In this document: in pieces, positions 32,276-41,297 of the stretch
Layout of the letters: each line of letters opens with the position of its first letter
Position numbering within the stretch: position 1 is the first letter of the stretch
NCBI GenBank assembly: GCA_052174495.1
Contig: JBQMRR010000007.1
Span: 1 to 64,000 of the forward strand
Origin: Arsenophonus sp052174495
Lineage (GTDB): Bacteria; Pseudomonadota; Gammaproteobacteria; Enterobacterales; Enterobacteriaceae
Direction: 5' to 3'
Length of the DNA: 64,000 nt
The notes under the pieces: model-generated
Seen by the model: only the letters and a program-made list of their open reading frames with translations
Told to the model about the DNA's origin: nothing
The model's database searches: none
Made by a program: the position numbers and the translations under genes

Positions 32276-34355
32276 ATGGAATTTATTATTTTTTATTATT
32301 GATTGCATTATACACATCGATCTTCATTTAGCTAAGTTGTTGCTTAGAGCATGGTGTTTAGCTATATGCCATTCTATTTTTAATAGAATTTTATGAAACT
32401 AGATTAATTATTACGCCTTTTGCTGTGGGTGATTCACTATTATTTATTTCAGGATGAACATTAACGACACTGAAGATAATGATCTTAATGTTTATTTAAT
32501 AGTAGTTAATAGTTATCGCTAAAATTATTGGTGATATGGTTAATTATACTATTGGTTGCTTATTCAGTAAGTATCCTATTTTTTAGGAATCCAAATTTTA
32601 AAATTTTGGTAATTTTTTTGCAAAAACTTCACCAATGTTATAAAAAGCATGGTGATAAAGCAATTACTTTAGCTAGATTATATCTATATATTATAATATT
32701 TACTTTATTTCTCACAGACAGAAATAAATCTCGTATTAGCATTAAATTATGCTCGCTCATTTCTACTGTGTGGAGTTTTTGGATATAGTGGCGTAAGTAT
32801 CTTGCTCATTAATTTCATGGATAATTTTAACAACAGAGAGATGATATGCCATAAAAAGTCTATTCTCAGGTATCTGCAAACTAGATATTACTCTTGTTTA
32901 TTCCATGAGTTCAGCTATAACCCTATTAGGAAGCTGATAAACACCGCTGCTAAAACGCGGTATTCGAAGCCATATTTCTCAACATGGTTAACGCCATTTT
33001 GTCGCCGCGCAGCAACCCCGTAGTCCGTAACAGTTATTTGCTGCAGCGCATACAAACTTCTATTGGTAAATGTTGATATTAACCCTACCTAAGGTTTAAT
33101 AAGGGGAGAAGATCACAGTGGAAACTGAATATATTTCTAAAACTTCTTGCTGTGCCTTATTTAAAGAGTGGAAAATCAGCAAAGAGTTGTTATCATGGCT
33201 TTTGTACCTACTAGGCATCCTTCCCCCATTGCTGATTTTTGAAGCCTTGAGTTGCTTCTTGGTGAAAAAGTACAAGTTTTCTCTGTCAGTACCCCATTAG
33301 CAGACTGACACAGTAATGCTTTTAAAAACATAAGCAATGATAGATTGATCATTTAAGCGATATATGCTATATTTATTTCTATACTTATAACATAATCGTT
33401 CTGTCAGGCAAGCTTACCCCCCCTCTTTCCTGGTGCTTATTATCGGCGCCACTGAGCATGGATGTAAGAGGTAGTCCTAATAAAAGATGTTTATCGAGAG
33501 TCAGAAGGAAACTTGGCCGAAATTCTTAATTGCCTGTAAGCACAGAGTTTAACTGTATTTACTATACTTATTACGGGAGAGGTAGTGCTTAATTTTTGAA
33601 TGCAATGGTTAAAGATATTTCCGGGCGTAAAAATACCAATGTTGTTGGTAGATAAAATAGCTGATGTGCTAGCTTCCATTTCCAAAAAAGTATGTAACCA
33701 AAGTTATAAACCTTGATCTTCAGAAGATTTGGCTAGCAGAAAGGGCTAATACTCCTAATAAAGCTTAATGTTTTGTTAGTAAAATTTTTAGCGAAGTGTA
33801 TTTTACAGCGATGAAGAAGCTAGAGAATAATCCAGAAGAATGGCTGACATTCTATGTCTTTTTGTTATCGTACTAGGGTCAATAATAACGACGAATCCGA
33901 TTAAAACAACTTTTGTGACGTGAGCCCACGAAACTAACGCATGAAGCACTATGCATTAAGAAAAGCAACCATTTCAATGCTATTTAAGCTGCCCCTTCTG
34001 CTCAGAGGGTTGGAGCAGAGTAAGAGAACTTAACCTACTTTGATTCTGGTGATCAACAATATCTCAATTTAATGATGGAGAACAGATTCACAAAGCATCA
34101 GCGCTGGACAAGATAACATGAGTATCATACACCAGATTTGCTAATAATTTTGACATTTGTTTTATAATGTAGCTGAGGCTTTAATATAGATTAAATAATT
34201 TACTTAATTCGAGTTACTTTTTGATGTAATTTACAATTGTTCAGTAGAATTTAAAATTATTAATTGTAGCAATTGTTTTTAATTTCTATTCTGCAAGATA
34301 TAGTTAAGATTTTTATTATCGTTGAGCATCAAAATAAAAGAAAACAGCTTCTTAA
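32276..34355 (+). pseudogene. dedA: dedA pseudogene, split by an IS256 remnant
   Basis: Remnant of dedA, an inner-membrane DedA-family protein gene. The 5' part (32276-32730) has frames reading RLIITPFAVGDSLLFISG, IIGDMVNYTIGCLF and LHQCYKKHGDKAITLAR, in the order of E. coli DedA (GLVVTPFLPGDSLLFVAG, IVGDAVNYTIGRLF, THQFYEKHGGKTIILAR). An IS256 copy follows at 32742-34151. Beyond it, 34200-34355 reads YFLM.FTIVQ.NLKLLIVAIVF (dots are stops), matching the C-terminus YFFGTIPMVQDNLKLLIVGI. The frame at 32528-32788 is a surviving internal piece, not a small gene. Confidence 0.9.
32742..34151 (+). mobile_element. Degenerate IS256-family element, copy C, inside dedA
   Basis: Full-length 1.41 kb dead copy with both ends recognisable (AAATTATGCTCGCTC near 32744; GATTTGCTAATAATTT at the right). 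The small frames at 32802-33023, 33118-33300 and 33491-33685 are chance openings within it. Confidence 0.78.
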
Positions 34356-34411
34356 AAACTAAAAAATAGATGGTTATTAGCAGATTTGCTCAGTTTTTTA
34401 TCCACTATGCT

Positions 34412-34441
34412 TTGGTATTATGCTTTAGTAATTAATATAAT
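34412..34441 (+). promoter_or_regulatory. Candidate sigma-70 promoter for accD
   Basis: TTGGTA at 34412-34417, 18-base spacer, perfect TATAAT at 34436-34441, followed 41 bases later by the accD start. It lies past the dead 3' end of dedA. Found by eye only. Confidence 0.45.
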
Positions 34442-34482
34442 AATGAGACTGATAATGTAATTTTAGACAAAAAGGTCTATTA

Positions 34483-35406
34483 ATGAGCTGGATTGAAAAA
34501 ATTCTTAATAAAAGCAATATTAGCCAAACCCGAAAATCGAGTATCCCTGAAGGGGTTTGGACAAAATGCGATAGCTGCGGGCAAGTACTTTATCGGCCTG
34601 AATTAGAAAGTAATTTAGTCGTATGTCTAAAATGTGATCATCATATGCGTATTACGGCTCGTCAACGTCTTACCTCTTTTCTTGATGAAAAGAGCATGGT
34701 TGAATTAGGCAGTGAATTAGAACCTAAAGATATTTTAAAATTTCGTGATTCAAAGAAATATAAAGATCGCATATTAGCGGCACAGAAAACAACACATGAA
34801 AAAGATGCTTTAATCGTCATGAAGGGAACGCTTAAAGGTATGCCAGTTATTGCAGCCGCTTTTGAATTTGCTTTTATGGGTGGTTCAATGGCTTCGGTTG
34901 TTGGTGCACGTTTTGTATGTGCAGTTGAGCAAGCACTGGAAAATAATTGTCCGTTGGTTTGTTTTTCTGCAAGCGGTGGTGCTCGTATGCAAGAAGCATT
35001 AATCTCGTTAATGCAAATGGCAAAAACCAGTGCTGCACTGGTGAAAATTCAGGAACGAGGGCTTCCTTATATCTCAGTACTTACCGATCCAACAATGGGT
35101 GGTGTATCAGCAAGTTTAGCCATGCTAGGAGATATTAATGTTGCTGAGCCTAAGGCACTAATTGGTTTTGCTGGACCACGGGTTATTGAACAAACTGTAC
35201 GTGAAAAATTACCATCAGGTTTTCAACGAAGTGAATTCTTGATTGAAAAAGGTGCGATTGATATGATTGTTAGACGTCCTGAAATGCGAGATAAATTAGC
35301 TGAAATACTGGCTATACTTACTCATCAAACTCCTCAAGACGCAAGTCAAATTGATGTTATTACCTTAGTTGACGATGATCTGGAGCCGCCAGATGATAAA
35401 AAATAA
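34483..35406 (+). CDS. accD: Acetyl-CoA carboxylase carboxyltransferase subunit beta
   Basis: Beta subunit of the carboxyltransferase that, with AccA, moves the carboxyl group from biotin to acetyl-CoA, giving malonyl-CoA for fatty-acid synthesis. The 307 residues compare with 304 in E. coli. The zinc ribbon is intact (CDSCG and CLKCD pairs in residues 27-49), followed by a crotonase-fold domain with FMGGSMASVVGARFVCAVE, SASGGARMQEALISLMQM, TDPTMGGVSASLAMLGD and GFAGPRVIEQTVREKLP. AAGG lies seven bases before the ATG. It overlaps folC by 14 bases if folC starts at 35393. Confidence 0.97.
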   Translation: MSWIEKILNKSNISQTRKSSIPEGVWTKCDSCGQVLYRPELESNLVVCLKCDHHMRITARQRLTSFLDEKSMVELGSELEPKDILKFRDSKKYKDRILAAQKTTHEKDALIVMKGTLKGMPVIAAAFEFAFMGGSMASVVGARFVCAVEQALENNCPLVCFSASGGARMQEALISLMQMAKTSAALVKIQERGLPYISVLTDPTMGGVSASLAMLGDINVAEPKALIGFAGPRVIEQTVREKLPSGFQRSEFLIEKGAIDMIVRRPEMRDKLAEILAILTHQTPQDASQIDVITLVDDDLEPPDDKK

Positions 35407-36763
35407 AAAATTAATAACAAATTTGATCAAAAATAAGAAAATATCTAAACCATTAATGATGCCTGATGTGAGCTCTTCTATAGATACCTGGTTAACTTAT
35501 ATAACTGATCAACATAAAAAAAATATTGATATGGGGCTTGAGCGGGTTAGTATTGTTGCTAGGCAACTTGATCTTTTATCTCCTGCTATGATAGTGATTA
35601 CTGTCTCAGGAACCAATGGTAAAGGAACCACCTGTCATATATTAGAATCAATTTTAATTGAAGCTAAATTAAAAGTCGGTGTTTATAGTTCTCCTCACCT
35701 ATTGAATTATACTGAGCGTGTTAGGATTCAAGGTAAGATGTTACCTGAAGCAGAATTTTGTCGAGTTTTTTCGTATATTGAATCTAAACGTGGTGTAACC
35801 ACATTGACCTATTTTGAATATAGCACCTTAGCTGCTTTACAATTATTTAAACAAGCTAAACTTGATGTGGTTATTTTAGAAGTCGGTTTGGGTGGGCGAT
35901 TAGATGCAACCAATATAGTTGATGCAGATATTGCTGCTATTACTAGCATTGGATTAGATCATATTGACTGGCTTGGTGTTGATCGTGAGCAAATTGGCTA
36001 CGAAAAAGCTGGTATTTTTCGCTCAGGTCGCTATGCAGTTGTGGGTGAACCAGATATGCCAAAGTCAGTTAATGATGTAGCCAAAAATATTGAGGCAAAA
36101 TTATTTCGTTGTAAAGTAGATTGGAATTTTAAACTACAAAATGATCATTGGGATTGGCAATCTGAGGATCACAATTTTAAACAATTACCTTTTCCAAAGG
36201 TTCCATTGGCTAATGCTGCAACTGCATTGGCAATTATTAATTGTTTAATCAAGCATGCTGATGCTATTAGGCGAGCTATATCATTACAAACTATTCAGCA
36301 GGGATTAATAAAATCAAAATTACCAGGCCGTTTTCAAATTATCAGCGAGCAACCTTTTATAATTTTAGATGTTGCACATAACCCCCATGCAGCGGCTTTT
36401 TTAGCTGAAAGACTAGCTCACTTGCCTAGACAGAAAAACACTAAAGTTTACGCTCTGATAGCCATGTTAGCTGATAAAGATATAAAAAGTACTTTATCTT
36501 ATTTAGCTCCACAAATTGATAAATGGTATTTAGCTTCTTTAAGTGGGATACGTGGTGCTAATGCAATGCAATTGGCACAGTATGTTGAATCACCACACCA
36601 ATTTGCTACGGTTAGAGATGCCTGGTTGCAAATTATAACCGATATTAACAAACAGGACATTGTGCTAATTTGTGGCTCATTTCATACTGTCGCTGAGGTA
36701 ATGAGAACTACAGATAAAATAGAAAAGCTTAAATGGCCAGTAAATTTCAAAACTGTTTCCTAG
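35393..36763 (+). CDS. folC: Dihydrofolate/folylpolyglutamate synthase
   Basis: Bifunctional enzyme that adds glutamate to dihydropteroate and extends the polyglutamate tail of folates. Motifs: P-loop SGTNGKGTTCHILE, YSSPHLLNYTERVRIQG, VVILEVGLGGRLDATNIVDAD, LPGRFQIISEQPFIILDVAHNPHAAAF (split here in description), ADKDIKSTL and LICGSFHTVAEVM. I chose the ATG at 35393 because GGAG lies seven bases upstream, inside accD; this gives 456 residues against about 422 in E. coli, with an extra Lys/Asn-rich N-terminus. ATG 35456 or 35459 would fit the family length better but has no clear ribosome-binding site. The 3' end overlaps the start of the dedD remnant by 31 bases. Confidence 0.93.
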   Translation: MIKNKKLITNLIKNKKISKPLMMPDVSSSIDTWLTYITDQHKKNIDMGLERVSIVARQLDLLSPAMIVITVSGTNGKGTTCHILESILIEAKLKVGVYSSPHLLNYTERVRIQGKMLPEAEFCRVFSYIESKRGVTTLTYFEYSTLAALQLFKQAKLDVVILEVGLGGRLDATNIVDADIAAITSIGLDHIDWLGVDREQIGYEKAGIFRSGRYAVVGEPDMPKSVNDVAKNIEAKLFRCKVDWNFKLQNDHWDWQSEDHNFKQLPFPKVPLANAATALAIINCLIKHADAIRRAISLQTIQQGLIKSKLPGRFQIISEQPFIILDVAHNPHAAAFLAERLAHLPRQKNTKVYALIAMLADKDIKSTLSYLAPQIDKWYLASLSGIRGANAMQLAQYVESPHQFATVRDAWLQIITDINKQDIVLICGSFHTVAEVMRTTDKIEKLKWPVNFKTVS

Positions 36764-37180
36764 AAATAGTTATTATTGCAGCTGGTATTATATTATTATC
36801 AATATTATTAGATGGTAATAATTGTATCTTCCGAAAAGATAATATGTTTTTTTAAATAATTTAAATTTAACTTTGAATGAATTTTCATGGGCTGTAAAGG
36901 AGTTTTAATACCCAATGTTGATTGGGATAATTTCTAATTGTATAGCCAATTATATTAATACAAAGTAATTTAAAGCTATTCACCAGATTTAAAAAATTGA
37001 CTTTGCAGTCCATCTTCCATACCCTAATTAAATAGCTCAATCATACTATTAGTTTAAGAATACAGTAGCGAGCTAAGTTAGTATTCTATAATCAAACCCT
37101 GTATAGAAACAGATGAATCCCTGTTTCTCAGCGGCTGAACATTTTACAGATCAAAAACAGTAGTCTGAAAATTTTTTGTA

Positions 37181-38526
37181 ATTATTAGAAAATCTGGGTG
37201 TATAGTGGTCAGATTACATTCTACTCTGATACTTCCTAAATCTGTTTTGCATCGTAATATCAGCAAGTAAATGACTTGTTCCCAGTTCAAGCTTTCTATG
37301 AGCAAACGGAATCAGCTTAGATAGCATTTAAAAGATTGTTATTATTAAACAATAAATTTTGATTTTCGGCTTCATAGCCTCACTGTTGCAAAAACTTGAT
37401 CCAATTTGAATTCGTCGTTCTTATGATACTCAGTACGTTGATAAATGTATAGAATGTCAGCCATTCTTCTCGTTCTTTCTCCAACTTATTCATCGCTGCA
37501 GGATAGTACTTTGCTAAAACTTTACTAATAAAACATTAGGCTTTATTAGTAGCATCGCGCTCTCTGCTAACGAGATCTCCCGAAACTCACCTTAATTTTC
37601 AGTTGCTACTTTTGCAGAATGCAATTAGCACATCAGTTATTTTATATTCAACAAGATTGGTACTAGGTGCCCGTAAATATCTTTGCCATCGCATTCAAAA
37701 CCAAGTATTGTCTCCGATAGCAAATCTGGAAGGATAGCTTAAGTAATATGCTCATCAGTTGTTAAAAAAATATGCAGAGTTTGCTTCTAACTCTTGATAG
37801 CATCTTCTACCAAAACGAATTCCTTACATCTATGCAGTATAGCCGCTTTAACCAGCAGGTAAAGACGATTAACTATTCTGATAGAACGGCATATGCTTTC
37901 CGGTAAAAAATAAAGGTTAAAGCGCATTGCTTAATCACCCCCAACCTACCATTACCTGTTTCTCTTTAAATTATTTTTGTTTCAGTCTGCTGATACCTCT
38001 AATAGAAAACTATCTGCTTTCACCGAAAACGTCTTATAGATTCGTAAAAATTTGCGGTGTATTTGCCCTGTAGGTACAAAGCTATGATAACAACTCTTCG
38101 TCGCTTTTCATGCTTCAGATAAGGCACAGTAAGGAGTTTAAAAATATATTCAATTTTTTCTGTAATTCCCTTTTTAACTTTAGGCACTTTAATCTAAAGA
38201 TCCCCCACACAATGCAAGTCTGTATGATTCACTGCAGCAAATAACCGTTACGATCAACGATATAACGCCCATTAACAAGATAGCGTTGAGGATCTTATTG
38301 CAGACATGGCTTTAAACTCGTTCTCAACAGCGGTGTCTATTACCTTCTTAATAGAATTATAGATGAATTCATGGAATGGATAAGGGTAATATCTAGTTCG
38401 CGGGTAGATTTATAAGGTAGATTTTTCATGACATATCATTTATATATGATTGAAACTATTCATGAAATTGATGAGTAGGATACGTCACCTATCTCTAAAA
38501 CTACATGTATCAGAAATTAGTATAAC
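37181..38526 (-). mobile_element. Degenerate IS256-family element, copy D
   Basis: Minus-strand copy inserted in IS481 copy g. Ends match the family (TTAGAAAATCTGGG near 37188; TTAGTATAACTT at the other end). The 8-base AATTTTTT repeated on both sides fits the 8-9 base duplications made by IS256-family transposition. Confidence 0.78.
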
Positions 38527-38988
38527 TTAATTTTTTCTGTTTATCTGTAAGTATCCAATGAATAGTTATTGGATATGTTTGATTAAGATCTGGTAAGAAG
38601 CATTAAGCATTAACCACAATCTATCTCTTTATAAAGATAAATAAATTTATCGAATCGCATGATCTATAAATACGAAAAGATAACATCGTGAGATTTTATT
38701 TGGCATTTACGGAAGATATTTGCATCTACGTACAAATAACTAACCTTGTAGGTTTTAAACCTTTATGGTTTCGACTTCGATACTTTCAGTCTCATCTCAC
38801 ATAAATTCCTCTCTGTGGCTGCGTAAACAGAGATCCAGATCAGATTAAGATGCAATGAAGGTTCAGGAATTCTCGTGCAGAGAGCAGGAGATCATCAAGA
38901 GGGAGAAACGTTTTTACAAAAATAACTATAATTTTTAAGTGCGCAACAGCGTCATTGAAAAACGATATGATATAGTTATAATAATCAC

Positions 38989-39837
38989 GCTATATTGGCA
39001 AAGATTGTTACTCTGCTTGCAGCATATTTGTATCCACCACAGTTTGTATTTTAATTGTTATGGTTTTTAATAAACTTTTCCAGGCTAGATAATTCAGTAA
39101 ATAACAATCCATATCACCCTCATGTGAAAGCCATTCAGCTATCCTTTTAATCAGCTAATATAATTGTTCATATTTAAAATATGGAATTTTCTTTATCAAT
39201 AACTCCTCTGAGTATCCAGCCTTATTAAGCGATGGTAGGTAATTTATACTCACTGGTAAAGGTTACATACCATTTACTTCCATTCAAGACAAGAAAATGG
39301 TTAATTAAACTTTAAGAATAGCACTTAGTGGACTTATGTTATCTGGTCGTTTCTAAAGCAAGAAAGCAGTGTCGCCATCTAAACCCTGCTTTGAAATCAA
39401 TGCCTGTTTGTTTCGCTTACTTCTGTATAGTTCAGGTATTCAGCATACATCGAAAATAATTAAAATATTTATCATTCTTAATCTAGTTTTGCTATAGGAC
39501 TTCTAGTAAGTTTTGTTAAATGATTTTCTGCAATCGAGAATTTTATAATAATATCACTGTAACATTAATAAATGGCCCGAGAGAGGATAAATATCTTTGC
39601 TGTGATAATATAAGGTGGGATAAAGTAGAATGAATTGCTTAATGCATAGATCGACATCATCTAACATATTGTCGTCACCAAGCCGCAACTAATGAGATGC
39701 AACTTTATCTTGGTAGGGGAGTGAGAGAAGAGTCTTTTTGATCTGTATGGCTGTTCGCTTTTTTATGATAATCGTTATCGCAAAATCCTTCATACAGTAG
39801 AATGGATTTCTATCAACAACCTTTACTAATATAGTTG
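38989..39837 (-). mobile_element. Degenerate IS1595-family element, copy 4
   Basis: Minus-strand copy of about 0.85 kb with an internal deletion relative to copy 2, inserted in IS481 copy g. ATATAGTT on both sides is a likely 8-base target duplication, the size known for IS1595-family elements. Confidence 0.75.
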
Positions 39838-40774
39838 ATGATCAACAACATCTCGTTTTTCTCTCTAAGAACGCTTAGCTAAAGGAGAGTAAGCTCTATT
39901 GCTTCTATGAAGCGCAACTCTAATTTTAGGTGTTGTAGTTTCCTAATGATAAAGTCTCATCATGAGTTTTTATTTCAAATATATTTTCAGTAGCCTTATT
40001 CCAATAAATAAGGTTGCGCAACGATGGTTTATATAATAATCAACTTAGGAAGAAAAAATAAAAATATAATAAGATTGAATTTAGAGCGCGGTCTCTTTAG
40101 CACCTAAACCCAACAATAAATATAAAATTGAATCTATTTTTCATGACCAAAAAAAACTAGTGAAACATCCTCAGAAAGTCTTGCCGAAGTTATAATTTTT
40201 AGGTCATTTCTAATTTAAAGGCCAAATTAGCAAATAAATAGTATATGCATTCAACAAGGATATAATAAAATCTTGCCGTTAAAATTAAAATCTTGCGTTA
40301 ATTCTAAAATAGACTAATAAGTCAAATTAGAAAGTTCAAACATCATAGAGACAGGCTTATTTTATTCAGAGTTAGCCGTACTTAAAAATATAGCAAAAAT
40401 AGAATAGATTTTTGCTAAATTACGTTTGTGTGGCTATTAGAATTATACAGAGCTATCATTACCAGTGAATGATCAATTAACTCGAATCTTTATTGATTTA
40501 AATGTTTAGAAAAAAATTACAGTACAGTTTATTAAAGTTAAAAGATTTAACTTGCTTAATAGGATTAAATACGTAGCTTTAAAGCTTTAAATGGGTATTT
40601 ATTAACAAATAAAACATATTGATAATAAATAGTTATATGAATTATTCATGAGATGATTATGATTTATCTTTTCTCCAAAATTTATTGCTACTTTCAATAA
40701 AGTATCTAACAAAAACGTTTTTCCGCTAAAATACGTTTGACTGTTCTAAAAATTTAATTTTTGGACCCAAAATT

Positions 40775-41281
40775 ATGGTTTGGATTGATTACGCTATAAT
40801 TACCATTATTATTTTTTCTACTTTAGTTAGTTTAATTCGTGGTTTTATACGAGAAGCTTTATCTCTTATTACTTGGGGATCCGCCTTTTTTGTTGCTAGC
40901 CAATTTTATCCTTATTTAGGGACTTATTATCTTACTCGTGTCGATGACACGCTTATTAGAAATGGTATTGCAATTGCAATTTTATTTATCACAACTTTAA
41001 TCGCGGGTACCGTAGTCAATTATGTGATTAGTTCGTTAGTTGAGAGAGGGGGATTATCAAGTACTGATCGCATGTTAGGCGTCTGTTTTGGTGTATTACG
41101 CGGTACATTAATTGTATCGGTAATTTTATTTTTTTTAGATACTTTTACATCCTTACCAAAAAGTGAAGATTGGCAACGTTCTGAATTAATTTCTCAATTT
41201 AGTCATATAATTAGGTTCTTTTTTGATTATTTAAAAAATGTATCAAGTTTTTTACCTAAAAATATCATTTACTTTGATTAA
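40775..41281 (+). CDS. cvpA: Inner-membrane protein CvpA
   Basis: Inner-membrane protein required for colicin V production in E. coli and implicated in envelope homeostasis; molecular function not settled. The 168 residues compare with 162 in E. coli and match from the first residue (MVWIDYAIITIIIFSTLVSL). About four membrane segments are visible (residues 5-20, 27-45, 64-86 and 103-123), and the conserved pieces RGFIREALSLITWG, RNGIAIAILFITTLI, TDRMLGVCFGVLRG and FFLDTFTSLPKSEDW are intact. The C-terminus SSFLPKN is conserved. In relatives cvpA is co-transcribed with purF; here purF is dead, so cvpA survives for its own function. Confidence 0.96.
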   Translation: MVWIDYAIITIIIFSTLVSLIRGFIREALSLITWGSAFFVASQFYPYLGTYYLTRVDDTLIRNGIAIAILFITTLIAGTVVNYVISSLVERGGLSSTDRMLGVCFGVLRGTLIVSVILFFLDTFTSLPKSEDWQRSELISQFSHIIRFFFDYLKNVSSFLPKNIIYFD

Positions 41282-41297
41282 TAAGAAAAAAGTAGAT

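Larger units (their letters stand above)
36829..39990 (-). mobile_element. Degenerate IS481-family element, copy g, carrying two other IS
   Basis: One IS481 copy in three blocks on the minus strand: 36829-37180 (3' end), 38527-38988 (middle) and 39838-39990 (5' end). The gaps are filled by an IS256 copy (37181-38526) and an IS1595 copy (38989-39837). The blocks align in order with copy e. Likely target-site duplications are present: AATTTTTT next to both IS256 ends, and ATATAGTT next to both IS1595 ends. Confidence 0.78.
36733..40605 (+). pseudogene. dedD: dedD pseudogene, split by nested IS remnants
   Basis: Remnant of dedD, which encodes an inner-membrane divisome protein with a C-terminal SPOR domain. 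The 5' part reads MASKFQNCFLEIVIIAAGII then LLSILLDG (E. coli MASKFQNRLVGTIVLVALGVI...LPGLLDG), giving the cytoplasmic start and the membrane segment. It breaks at about 36829 into an IS481 copy. The SPOR region reappears at 40350-40590: AYFIQS, ALKN, AKLRLCGY, LPVNDQLTRIFIDLN and a final Leu-rich part, collinear with AYVVQLGALKN...KLRGAGY...TPVQGKITRILVGPD. Many stops. The start overlaps folC. Confidence 0.88.

Noticed and set aside
32528..32788. Possible small membrane protein
   Set aside because: It is an internal fragment of dedA in a shifted frame, ending in an IS256 remnant.
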